13,587 nucleotides of DNA from Candidatus Paceibacter sp. (GTDB lineage: Bacteria; Patescibacteriota; Patescibacteriia; SG8-24; DYFX01), in the NCBI GenBank assembly GCA_020724945.1, contig DYFX01000033.1, positions 1-13,587 on the forward strand. Direction: 5' to 3'. A program made the position numbers and the translations under genes. The notes under the pieces are model-generated. The model was not told the DNA's origin, did no database searches, and saw only the letters and a list, made by a program, of their open reading frames with translations. This document shows positions 7,301 through 12,612 of this stretch, piece after piece. How positions within the stretch are numbered: position 1 is the stretch's first letter; the number at the start of each line of letters is the position of its first letter.

Positions 7301-7882
7301 ATGCAGCCCCCCGCACAGCAGCAACAGCATCGGCGTCAGCCGCGCGCCGGACAGCGGAAAGGCGGAGGCAAGCCGCCGCGCGTGCAGGTGGAGATCTCCG
7401 CCGGCGGCATCGTCTATAAGCGCACCAAGAAAGGCCTCAAGATGTCCTTGATGCTCGACCCCTTCGGCAAATGGACCTTCGCCAAGGGCCATGTCGAACC
7501 GGGGGAGACCATCGAGCAGGCCGCGCTTCGCGAGACCGCCGAGGAAATGTCGCTGCGCGGCCTCAAGCTGCGCCAGCCGCTCGGCACGATCGATTTCTGG
7601 TTCCGCGAGAAATACCGCGTCGGCTCGAAAGGCATGCTCATCCACAAGTTCGTGCACTATTTCCTGATGGAGGCGCCTTCCGGCGAATGGGGATCCCCGC
7701 AGAAGCACGAGAAGATCCGGAAGATCATCTGGGTCGACCCGCGCGAAGCGATGCAGAAATCCAGCTACGAGGATGTGCGCCCCGTGCTCGAGAAGGCGCT
7801 CATCACCCTCGGCGTGCGCCGTCCGCCGGTCGTCGCCGAGCCGCCGAAACCCCAACCCCCGCAAGCGAAACCTCGTCCATAA
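7301..7882 (+). CDS. Nudix hydrolase (MutT/Ap4A-hydrolase type)
   Basis: The gene encodes 193 residues. A glutamine- and arginine-rich tail of about 30 residues leads into the Nudix fold at VEISAGGIVYKR. The Nudix box at about 63-85 begins GHVEPGE and ends RETAEEMSL. The metal-binding RE and EE are intact, while the late glycine is Ser and the aliphatic after RE is Thr. WTFAKGHVE resembles diadenosine polyphosphate hydrolases of the MutT group, so cleaning of dinucleoside polyphosphates or modified NTPs is a fair guess. The C-terminus is proline-rich and probably disordered. ATG 7301 is 1 nt past the protease stop, with GGAGGAGG 12 nt upstream inside the previous gene. It is the third gene of the murA operon. 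Confidence 0.87.
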   Translation: MQPPAQQQQHRRQPRAGQRKGGGKPPRVQVEISAGGIVYKRTKKGLKMSLMLDPFGKWTFAKGHVEPGETIEQAALRETAEEMSLRGLKLRQPLGTIDFWFREKYRVGSKGMLIHKFVHYFLMEAPSGEWGSPQKHEKIRKIIWVDPREAMQKSSYEDVRPVLEKALITLGVRRPPVVAEPPKPQPPQAKPRP

Positions 7883-7894
7883 CCCGAGAGCGCC

Positions 7895-9514
7895 ATGTCC
7901 AAGTTCATCTTCGTCGTCGGAGGCGTCATGAGCGGCGTCGGCAAAGGCACCGCCACCGCCTCCATCGGCCGCATCCTCCAGTCGAAAGGCTTCCGCGTCA
8001 CCGCCGTGAAGGTCGACCCCTACATCAATGTCGACGCCGGCACGATGAACCCGGTGGAACACGGCGAGGTCTTCGTCACCGAGGACGGCGACGAGACGGA
8101 TCAGGACATCGGCAACTACGAGCGCTTCCTCGACACCGACATCACCTCGGTGAACTACATGACGACCGGCCGCGTCTACCGCGAGGTCATCGAACGCGAG
8201 CGCAACCTGGAATACGGCGGCCGCACCGTCGAGGTCGTGCCGCATGTGCCGGAGGAGGTGGTCCGCCGCATCAAGCGCGCCGCCAAGGAAGCCCACGCGG
8301 ACATCTGCATGGTGGAGATCGGCGGCACGGTCGGCGAATACCAGAACATCCTGTTCCTCGAGGCGGCGCGCATGATGCACCTCAAGCACCCGAAGGATGT
8401 GCTGTTCGTGCTCGTCTCCTACCTGCCGATCCCGTTCAACCTGGGCGAGATGAAGACCAAGCCGACGCAGTACGCCGTCCGCACGCTGAACTCCGCCGGC
8501 ATCCAGCCCGACTTCATCATCGCCCGCGCCTCGCGCGCCCTCGACGAGCCGCGCAAGCGCAAGCTCTCCCAGTTCTGCAACATCGACGAGCGCGACGTCA
8601 TCTCCGCGCCCGACGCGGCGTCCGTCTATGATGTCCCGCTCAACTTCGAGCAGGACCAGGTCGGCAAGCGCATCCTCTCCAAGTTCGGCCTGCGCGCCCG
8701 GCAGCGCAACGACATGAAGGAGTGGGCGAAGCTCGTGAAGACCATCCATGCCGAGAAGAAGGCGGTGAGGATCGCCGTCGTCGGCAAGTATTTCGCGAGC
8801 GGAGACTTCTCGCTGACCGACGCCTACATCTCCGTCATCGAGGCCATCAAGGCCGCCGCCTGGCACAACGGCGTCGATCCCCAGCTCGACTGGCTCGATT
8901 CGACCGAGTTCGAGACGCATCCGGAGAAGCTCAAGGAGCTTTCGCGCTACGACGGCATCCTGGTGCCCGGCGGTTTCGGCAGCCGCGGCATCGAAGGCAA
9001 GATCGCGGTCATCCGCTACGCGCGCGAGAAGAAGATCCCGTACTTCGGCCTGTGCTACGGCATGCAGCTCGCGACCATCGAGTTCGCGCGCCATGTCGCC
9101 GGCCTCAAGGGCGCGCACACCACCGAAGTGAACCCGGAAGCGGAGCATCCGGTCATCCACATCATGCCGGAGCAGGAGGCCATCGTGACGAAGAAGAAGT
9201 TCGGCGGCACGATGCGGCTCGGCTCCTACGCCTGCGCGCTGGCGGCCAAGTCGCATTCCCGCAAGGCTTACGGCAAGCGCGAGGTCACCGAACGCCACCG
9301 CCATCGTTACGAGTTCAACGGCGACTACCGCGAACGGCTCGAGAAGGCTGGGCTCACCATCGCCGGCACCTCGCCGGACGGGTCGCTGGTCGAGATCGTC
9401 GAAGTGAAGGAGCATCCCTTCTTCGTCGGCGTGCAGTTCCACCCCGAATTCAAGAGCCGGCCGCTGCGTCCGCACCCGCTCTTCAACGCGTTCATCAAGG
9501 CGGCCATCGCCTGA
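7895..9514 (+). CDS. pyrG: CTP synthase
   Basis: This 539-residue enzyme makes CTP from UTP, ATP and glutamine. The N-terminal amidoligase domain has the P-loop GGVMSGVGKG (most bacteria have GGVVSSLGKG), KVDPYINVDAGTMNP, HGEVFVTEDGDETDQDIGNYERF and VEIGGTVGEYQ. The C-terminal class I glutaminase domain has PGGFGSRG, nucleophile Cys387 in GLCYGMQ (usually GICLGMQ), and the His516-Glu518 pair in QFHPEFKSRP. The signature TERHRHRYEFN is present. Both active sites look complete. It follows the Nudix gene by 12 nt with a weak GAGAG site and closes the operon. In genomes with reduced pyrimidine synthesis this step often remains as a salvage route; whether that holds here cannot be seen. Confidence 0.98.
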   Translation: MSKFIFVVGGVMSGVGKGTATASIGRILQSKGFRVTAVKVDPYINVDAGTMNPVEHGEVFVTEDGDETDQDIGNYERFLDTDITSVNYMTTGRVYREVIERERNLEYGGRTVEVVPHVPEEVVRRIKRAAKEAHADICMVEIGGTVGEYQNILFLEAARMMHLKHPKDVLFVLVSYLPIPFNLGEMKTKPTQYAVRTLNSAGIQPDFIIARASRALDEPRKRKLSQFCNIDERDVISAPDAASVYDVPLNFEQDQVGKRILSKFGLRARQRNDMKEWAKLVKTIHAEKKAVRIAVVGKYFASGDFSLTDAYISVIEAIKAAAWHNGVDPQLDWLDSTEFETHPEKLKELSRYDGILVPGGFGSRGIEGKIAVIRYAREKKIPYFGLCYGMQLATIEFARHVAGLKGAHTTEVNPEAEHPVIHIMPEQEAIVTKKKFGGTMRLGSYACALAAKSHSRKAYGKREVTERHRHRYEFNGDYRERLEKAGLTIAGTSPDGSLVEIVEVKEHPFFVGVQFHPEFKSRPLRPHPLFNAFIKAAIA

Positions 9515-9520
9515 ACGAAA

Positions 9521-9545
9521 AAAGCGGCCGCTAGGCGGTCGCTTT
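9521..9545. terminator. Bidirectional terminator between pyrG and PadR-like pseudogene
   Basis: An 11-bp stem (9521-9531 with 9535-9545, one G.U pair) has loop TAG. The + side ends in TTT and the minus side runs into six T. It serves pyrG and the convergent minus-strand unit; the ancestral PadR stop codon lies in its loop region. Confidence 0.8.
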
Positions 9546-9851
9546 GGCAGGAGGGAGCAAGGCGCGGATGTCGTTCGCAAGCTGGCGCGCCTCGATCCTG
9601 CCCTCGTCGGTCAAGGCATAGATTTTCGGTATCCGGCGTCCCTTCGGAAAGGGAGGTTAGACCCCGGTAAGGAGGCGCCTCGCTTCCAATCGTTTCAAGG
9701 CCGGATACCACGAGCCGTAGTTCAGCTTGTAGCCGCGCGTTTGCATGCGCCCGCGGGCCCGCCGGAGGAGTTCCGGTCCGGATCCCATGCTTCGAGCGAG
9801 CTCGAAGAGGATGAGGGCGTCGATGTCGAGCGGGAAGCCGCGTGCCGGCAT
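9531..9851 (-). pseudogene. PadR-like transcriptional regulator interrupted by an in-frame TAA
   Basis: From ATG 9851 the frame gives 64 residues ending in TAA at 9657-9659. They include the PadR winged-helix core: LDIDALILFELA, then LNYGSWYPALKRLEARRLL (family GSLYPALKRLEEEGL). With no frame change, the 41 codons after the stop continue the expected wing and C-terminal helix (GRRIPKIYALTDEGRIEARQ), and end at TAG inside the terminator at 9531. One base change (for example GAA, CAA or AAA to TAA) would explain the break. PadR proteins bind DNA as dimers, often repressing their own operon. The 64-residue product would lack the wing hairpin and dimer helix. The start is 1 nt after the stop of the upstream 86-residue gene, so translation is probably coupled. 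A sequencing error is the main alternative. Confidence 0.7.
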
Positions 9852-9852
9852 G

Positions 9853-10113
9853 TCAGGAACCGAACGCGTCGGGCGGCGGCATGGTGCCGCGCGCCATCGG
9901 CCCCCGTCCGAAGAGCGGGGAAGCGTCGCCGTAACGGCGGGCCAGCTTCCTGCCCTCGTGCTGCTCCCAGAAGGCTTCCTCGAAGCCGCTGGCGGGAATC
10001 TCCTCGACGACGAGCTCCAGGTACGGTTCGTCGTCCGGAGGGGGAGCCGACGCCTCCTCGAGGCACCAGCCGTCATCGATCTCTTGCGAAGTCAAAGGTG
10101 CGGTGTGGGGCAT
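9853..10113 (-). CDS. Small acidic protein of unknown function (86 aa)
   Basis: No family was recognised. The protein begins MPHTAPLTSQEIDDGWCLEE, is rich in Glu, Asp and Pro in its first two thirds (PPPDDEPYLELVVEEIP), has a middle FEEAFWEQHEGRKLARRYGD, and ends in a Gly/Pro-rich tail. It has no signal peptide or membrane segment and one cysteine. The start is well supported: AGGAG lies 6 nt before the ATG, and a TTGACA promoter lies a further 20 nt upstream. The stop is separated by 1 nt from the ATG of the PadR-like gene, so the pair is one operon. By analogy with other regulator-plus-small-protein units the protein could be the regulated partner, but nothing in the sequence proves this. 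Confidence 0.72.
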   Translation of the reverse strand: MPHTAPLTSQEIDDGWCLEEASAPPPDDEPYLELVVEEIPASGFEEAFWEQHEGRKLARRYGDASPLFGRGPMARGTMPPPDAFGS

Positions 10114-10119
10114 GTTTTT

Positions 10120-10124
10120 CTCCT
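10120..10124 (-). promoter_or_regulatory. Ribosome binding site of the 86-residue gene
   Basis: AGGAG on the minus strand lies 6 nt before the ATG at 10113. It fixes that start against a longer open frame that would reach back through the promoter and the rpmA terminator. Confidence 0.75.
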
Positions 10125-10132
10125 GACGGACG

Positions 10133-10161
10133 AAGCTACCAGTTTTCCGCGGGAATGTCAA
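10133..10161 (-). promoter_or_regulatory. Sigma70-type promoter of the 86-aa/PadR unit
   Basis: On the minus strand a perfect TTGACA (10156-10161) is followed after 17 bp by TAGCTT (10133-10138), with TGG directly before it acting as an extended -10. It lies between the rpmA terminator and the ribosome binding site, as expected for an independent unit. Confidence 0.65.
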
Positions 10162-10182
10162 CCCTCGCGCGACGGCATACGA

Positions 10183-10211
10183 AAAACCGCCCCTTCGAAA
10201 CGGGCGGTTTT
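10183..10211 (-). terminator. Intrinsic terminator of rpmA
   Basis: A 10-bp stem AAAACCGCCC/GGGCGGTTTT (10183-10192 with 10202-10211) has a 9-nt loop. Read on the minus strand it ends in a T-run of five. It starts 11 nt after the rpmA stop. Confidence 0.85.
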
Positions 10212-10222
10212 CCGGCGGGCGC

Positions 10223-10507
10223 TTACGCGTCCTTCTGGTCGACATGGACATAGGTCCGGGCCTTGAGGCTGCCGTCGAAGCGGCGGGCCTTGCGGGTCTG
10301 GAAGCTGACGATGCCGCGCTCGGTGGCGAAGATCGTGTCGTCCCCGGCGCGCATGGTGTTGCGTCCCGGGTGGACCTTCGTGCCGCGCTGGCGGACGAGG
10401 ATCGAGCCGATCTTGGCGAGGGCTCCGGCGTAGAGCTTCACGCCCAGGCGCTTGGAAACGGAATCGCGGCCAAGTTGTGTAGAGCCTCCTGCTTTTTTTG
10501 TAGCCAT
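10223..10507 (-). CDS. rpmA: Large ribosomal subunit protein bL27
   Basis: This 94-residue ribosomal protein reaches the peptidyl-transferase centre with its N-terminal tail. It begins MATKKAGGSTQLGRDSVSKRLG (compare MAHKKGGGSSRNGRDS), followed by ILVRQRGTKVHPGRNT and DDTIFATERGIVSF. There is no N-terminal leader of the kind cleaved by Prp in Firmicutes. The last 20 residues are basic and aromatic. bL27 is usually encoded next to bL21 (rplU), but here the upstream neighbour is a CYTH protein and no rplU is in view. There is no ribosome binding site before the ATG (CCCCCGT ATG). Co-transcription with the two upstream genes, 38 nt away, is likely, and a terminator follows. Confidence 0.97.
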   Translation of the reverse strand: MATKKAGGSTQLGRDSVSKRLGVKLYAGALAKIGSILVRQRGTKVHPGRNTMRAGDDTIFATERGIVSFQTRKARRFDGSLKARTYVHVDQKDA

Positions 10508-10545
10508 ACGGGGGTCAAATTAAGCTGCGCTTGTCCCCCGGAGCT

Positions 10546-11052
10546 TCAGCGAAGGGGGATGATGGAGGCAGTATAGGCGACCGCCTCCGGACTGTCAAGG
10601 TCGGGTTCGGCAGGCTCGATTCCCATGGTTTTGAGGCGTTTCAAGGCCATTTTCCGGTAGGTCTTGGCCGGATAGAGACCCTGGTCCGTCTGGACGGTGA
10701 GATAGTCACCGAGACCCTCCACGCGGTCGAGGTGCAGGGCGTATTGGCAATCCCGCCAGGATTCGCGGGCGTACCGCACGCGATCGACGGCCTCGAAGCC
10801 TAGGAGATCGAGGAGGCGGCGACAGGCGGCCGGGTCCAGTACGACGGTCTCCGGCGGGTCGGAGAGGCCCAAGTCAGGCACGGTACAGCTCAAACGCGTC
10901 ACGGCGTCCTGGCGGCGGAGCCGGGCGAGGGCGCCGTCCGGACGGCGATAGAGCGTATCCTCGATCTGCGAGCGTCTCGGGGCAGGACAGCGGGCCGCCA
11001 AAGCGGTCCGGGCGGCGGCGTAGTCGACGGGGATGGTCAGCTCCTGCGCCAT
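10546..11052 (-). CDS. CYTH-fold protein (class IV adenylate cyclase-like)
   Basis: This 168-residue protein resembles CyaB/thiamine-triphosphatase-type CYTH domains. RRSQIEDTLYRRPDGALARLR fits the strand pair that binds phosphate. The central VRYARESWR followed by HLDRVEGLGDYLTV (residues 107-120) matches the CyaB-type pattern of a basic strand and then LDxVEGLGxFLE. CYTH enzymes act on triphosphates with the N-terminal motif ExExK, but here the N-terminus reads AQELTIPVD. The motif is incomplete and the terminal acidic residues of FLEIE are YLTV. Catalysis is therefore doubtful and a phosphate-binding role is possible. The ATG overlaps the neighbourhood of the methyltransferase stop (1 nt apart), with GGAAGGGA as ribosome binding site, so the two are co-translated. 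Confidence 0.68.
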   Translation of the reverse strand: MAQELTIPVDYAAARTALAARCPAPRRSQIEDTLYRRPDGALARLRRQDAVTRLSCTVPDLGLSDPPETVVLDPAACRRLLDLLGFEAVDRVRYARESWRDCQYALHLDRVEGLGDYLTVQTDQGLYPAKTYRKMALKRLKTMGIEPAEPDLDSPEAVAYTASIIPLR

Positions 11053-11053
11053 A

Positions 11054-11674
11054 TCATCCCTTCCGCACGAGGACGCGGTTCACGGCGTGCGCGTCGGTGC
11101 CGTCGTACGCGAGGATGGCGGCGCCGGGGAGATGCGCGCGGAGGAGCGTCTCCATGGCGGGGCGGCGCCAGCCTGAACGGAAGACCGGCGCCGGGCACGG
11201 TCCGGCGGACGGGTCCGTCAGGAAATCGAAAAGGATGTAGCCTTGCGGGCGCAAGACGCGCCAAGCGTGCGCGAGCGCGTTCGGGACGAGGTCGGGATCG
11301 ATCTGCGAGAGCACCGCGCCGCGCGAGACGATGACATCGAACTCGGCATCGAGGAAGGGGAGCGCCTCCGCGGCGCCGCGGACGAAGATGCCCTTCGGAT
11401 ACTTGTTGCGCGCCAGGCGCAGCATCGTCGCGGAGCGGTCCATGAAGGTCACGGACGCGACGCGTTTCCAAAGCGGCCACGAGGCCTCGCCCGTGCCGCA
11501 GGCGAGGTCGAGCAGGCGATAGGACTTGGTGCGGTTGCCGATCTTGAGCGTGCGTTTCAGGAACCAGTGGAAGCGCCGCGAGGCTTCCTGATGGTTCGCG
11601 AAACTTCCGGCGTCGGTGAGGAGCGCGTCCCACTTGGGCGCCGCCTCCTCCCAGAACGATTGCGATGGATCCAT
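11054..11674 (-). CDS. Class I SAM-dependent methyltransferase
   Basis: This 206-residue protein has a Rossmann-fold methyltransferase core. Motif I is LDLACGTGEAS at residues 55-65, the SAM-binding loop. SVTFMDRSATMLRLAR is the strand-2 acidic region, with Asp contacting the ribose. AAEALPFLDAEFDVIVSRGAVL covers motifs II and III, and WRVLRPQGYILFDFL is the post-motif. It belongs to the Methyltransf_11/25-like group; the substrate could be a small molecule, quinone or lipid and cannot be told. The N-terminal 45 residues form the usual helical lid. No strong ribosome binding site lies before the ATG, and a consensus DnaA-box sequence sits 6-14 nt upstream. It is divergent from the TrmB gene across a 102-bp spacer that contains a perfect palindrome. 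Confidence 0.86.
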   Translation of the reverse strand: MDPSQSFWEEAAPKWDALLTDAGSFANHQEASRRFHWFLKRTLKIGNRTKSYRLLDLACGTGEASWPLWKRVASVTFMDRSATMLRLARNKYPKGIFVRGAAEALPFLDAEFDVIVSRGAVLSQIDPDLVPNALAHAWRVLRPQGYILFDFLTDPSAGPCPAPVFRSGWRRPAMETLLRAHLPGAAILAYDGTDAHAVNRVLVRKG

Positions 11675-11679
11675 GGGGA

Positions 11680-11688
11680 TGTGGATAA
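11680..11688. promoter_or_regulatory. Second perfect DnaA-box sequence TGTGGATAA
   Basis: This is the same ten bases (TGTGGATAAC) as at 2532-2541, in the leader region of the methyltransferase gene. On the minus strand it reads GTTATCCACA just before the start codon. It could be a DnaA-regulated site or chance. No AT-rich unwinding region or box cluster is present, so it is not an origin. Confidence 0.4.
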
Positions 11689-11721
11689 CGATTCGTGATG
11701 ACTCCCTAACACGAACACGAT

Positions 11722-11747
11722 AAAAGTGTCAAGACCTTGACACTTTT
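11722..11747. repeat. Perfect 12+12 bp inverted repeat, likely operator
   Basis: Left arm AAAAGTGTCAAG (11722-11733), spacer AC, right arm CTTGACACTTTT (11736-11747). Each arm carries TTGACA on its own strand, so a bound protein would cover the -35 box of the TrmB promoter and a possible -35 of the divergent methyltransferase gene. It lies mid-way between the two genes and lacks a T-run ending, so an operator fits better than a terminator. Confidence 0.8.
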
Positions 11748-11765
11748 GAATGAATATGTTATGAT
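11737..11765 (+). promoter_or_regulatory. Strong sigma70-type promoter of the first TrmB-like gene
   Basis: A perfect TTGACA (11737-11742), a 17-bp spacer and TATGAT (11760-11765, five of six). Transcription should start near 11772, about 5 nt before the ATG, which predicts a leaderless or near-leaderless mRNA. The -35 box is inside the palindrome. Confidence 0.8.
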
Positions 11766-11776
11766 GTGAGCACGAT

Positions 11777-12553
11777 ATGGAATCCGTGCAAAAACAACTG
11801 GAAGAGCTCGGATTGAGTCCGAATGAGGTCAGGGCCTACCTGGCCTCGCTTGAGTTGGGTCCGGCCACCGTCCTGCAGATCGCCGCCAAGTCCGCCATCG
11901 TGCGGCCGACGGCCCATGTCGCCGTCGGCGGCCTGGTGAAACGCGGCCTGATGAGCTCGCACACCAGGGGCAAGAAGACCTACTACCAGGCGGAGAGGCC
12001 CGGGCAGCTGTTGCGGCTTTTGGAAGAAGAAAAGCGGAGGCTTGCTAATCGTGAGACAAAACTAAGGTCAGTATTGCCTGGACTGGAGTCGCTCATTCTG
12101 TTAGCGAAGGAAAAACCCGAGGTGAATTACTACGAGGGGCTAGAGGGATTGGAGGCTATGAGGAAGGTTTTGATTGATAGTAAGCCTAAGGAGCTGCGTG
12201 TTATTGGCGCATCGTCAAAGCACCTTGGTGATGCGTTTCAAGAAGCCCACCAAGTTCATGGGTTCCGTTTGAAATCACTCGGGATAAAAATGAAGATCAT
12301 CGCGTTGAATGGAGATAAGAAAAACTTCGAAAAATCCAAGTCGTATTTTGGTACTGCAAAGGGGAAGCAGAACCTGTACGAATACAGGGTGATGAAGGCC
12401 GATAAAGACCTTGTTGGAGAAATCGCCGTATTTAAGAACTATCTGTCCCTTATCGCTTACACGGATCATCCGTACGGCTTTCTCATTAAGAGTCCTGAGC
12501 TTGAAAATAGTGCGAAGGGAATCTTTGACCATATTTGGCGTACCTTGAGCTAG
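11777..12553 (+). CDS. TrmB-like transcriptional regulator, first of tandem pair
   Basis: This 258-residue protein has an N-terminal winged helix at about 5-72 (LEELGLSPNEVRAYLASLEL, then recognition helix region IVRPTAHVAVGGLVKRGLM, wing RGKKTYYQAE). A charged helical linker follows at about 75-110 (LLRLLEEEKRRLANRETKL). The C-terminal sensor region starts VNYYEGLEGLEAMRKVLID, typical of TrmB-family proteins, where a PLD-like domain binds the effector. The effector is unknown. Base composition changes inside the gene: 45 of 60 bases are G+C at 11881-11940 but 22 of 60 at 12301-12360, with the fall beginning near 12040 in the linker. The promoter palindrome suggests autoregulation and perhaps control of the divergent methyltransferase/CYTH/rpmA unit. 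No ribosome binding site is visible, in line with a leaderless message. Confidence 0.85.
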   Translation: MESVQKQLEELGLSPNEVRAYLASLELGPATVLQIAAKSAIVRPTAHVAVGGLVKRGLMSSHTRGKKTYYQAERPGQLLRLLEEEKRRLANRETKLRSVLPGLESLILLAKEKPEVNYYEGLEGLEAMRKVLIDSKPKELRVIGASSKHLGDAFQEAHQVHGFRLKSLGIKMKIIALNGDKKNFEKSKSYFGTAKGKQNLYEYRVMKADKDLVGEIAVFKNYLSLIAYTDHPYGFLIKSPELENSAKGIFDHIWRTLS

Positions 12554-12570
12554 CTTGGTTATTTTCATAT

Positions 12571-12592
12571 TGTCTGTTAACATTAACAGGCA
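12571..12592. repeat. Inverted repeat upstream of the second TrmB-like gene, likely operator
   Basis: The core CTGTTAA-CA-TTAACAG is perfect (7+7 bp); extending outward gives 10+10 positions with one mismatch. The right strand of the left arm supplies the candidate -35 box TTAACA. The sequence differs from the palindrome at 11722-11747, which would fit a separate specificity. Confidence 0.6.
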
Positions 12593-12606
12593 TTTTGAAG
12601 TAAATA
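12577..12606 (+). promoter_or_regulatory. Candidate promoter of the second TrmB-like gene
   Basis: TTAACA (12577-12582, five of six) with an 18-bp spacer to TAAATA (12601-12606, three of six). The predicted start of transcription coincides with the ATG at 12613, again pointing to a leaderless mRNA. It is weaker than the promoter of the first gene. Confidence 0.5.
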
Positions 12607-12612
12607 AGAAGC

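Noticed and set aside
7148..9580. An 810-codon open frame on the minus strand opposite the Nudix and pyrG genes.
   Set aside because: It is antisense to a full-length CTP synthase with all motifs. The translation is low-complexity, rich in Asp, Val, Gly and Arg, as expected from the complement of a GC-rich gene.
9657..9659. Stop-codon recoding as an explanation of the PadR break.
   Set aside because: TAA also ends the second Nudix gene and the second TrmB gene, and TGA ends several others, so no stop codon is reassigned.
9741..10266. Two overlapping + strand frames opposite the PadR-like and 86-residue genes.
   Set aside because: They run through the rpmA terminator, the minus promoter and ribosome binding site, and have low-complexity Arg/Ala-rich translations.
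11722..11747. The palindrome as a terminator.
   Set aside because: The spacer of 2 nt is too short for a hairpin loop without breaking pairs. It lies between divergent gene starts, where a terminator has no obvious role.
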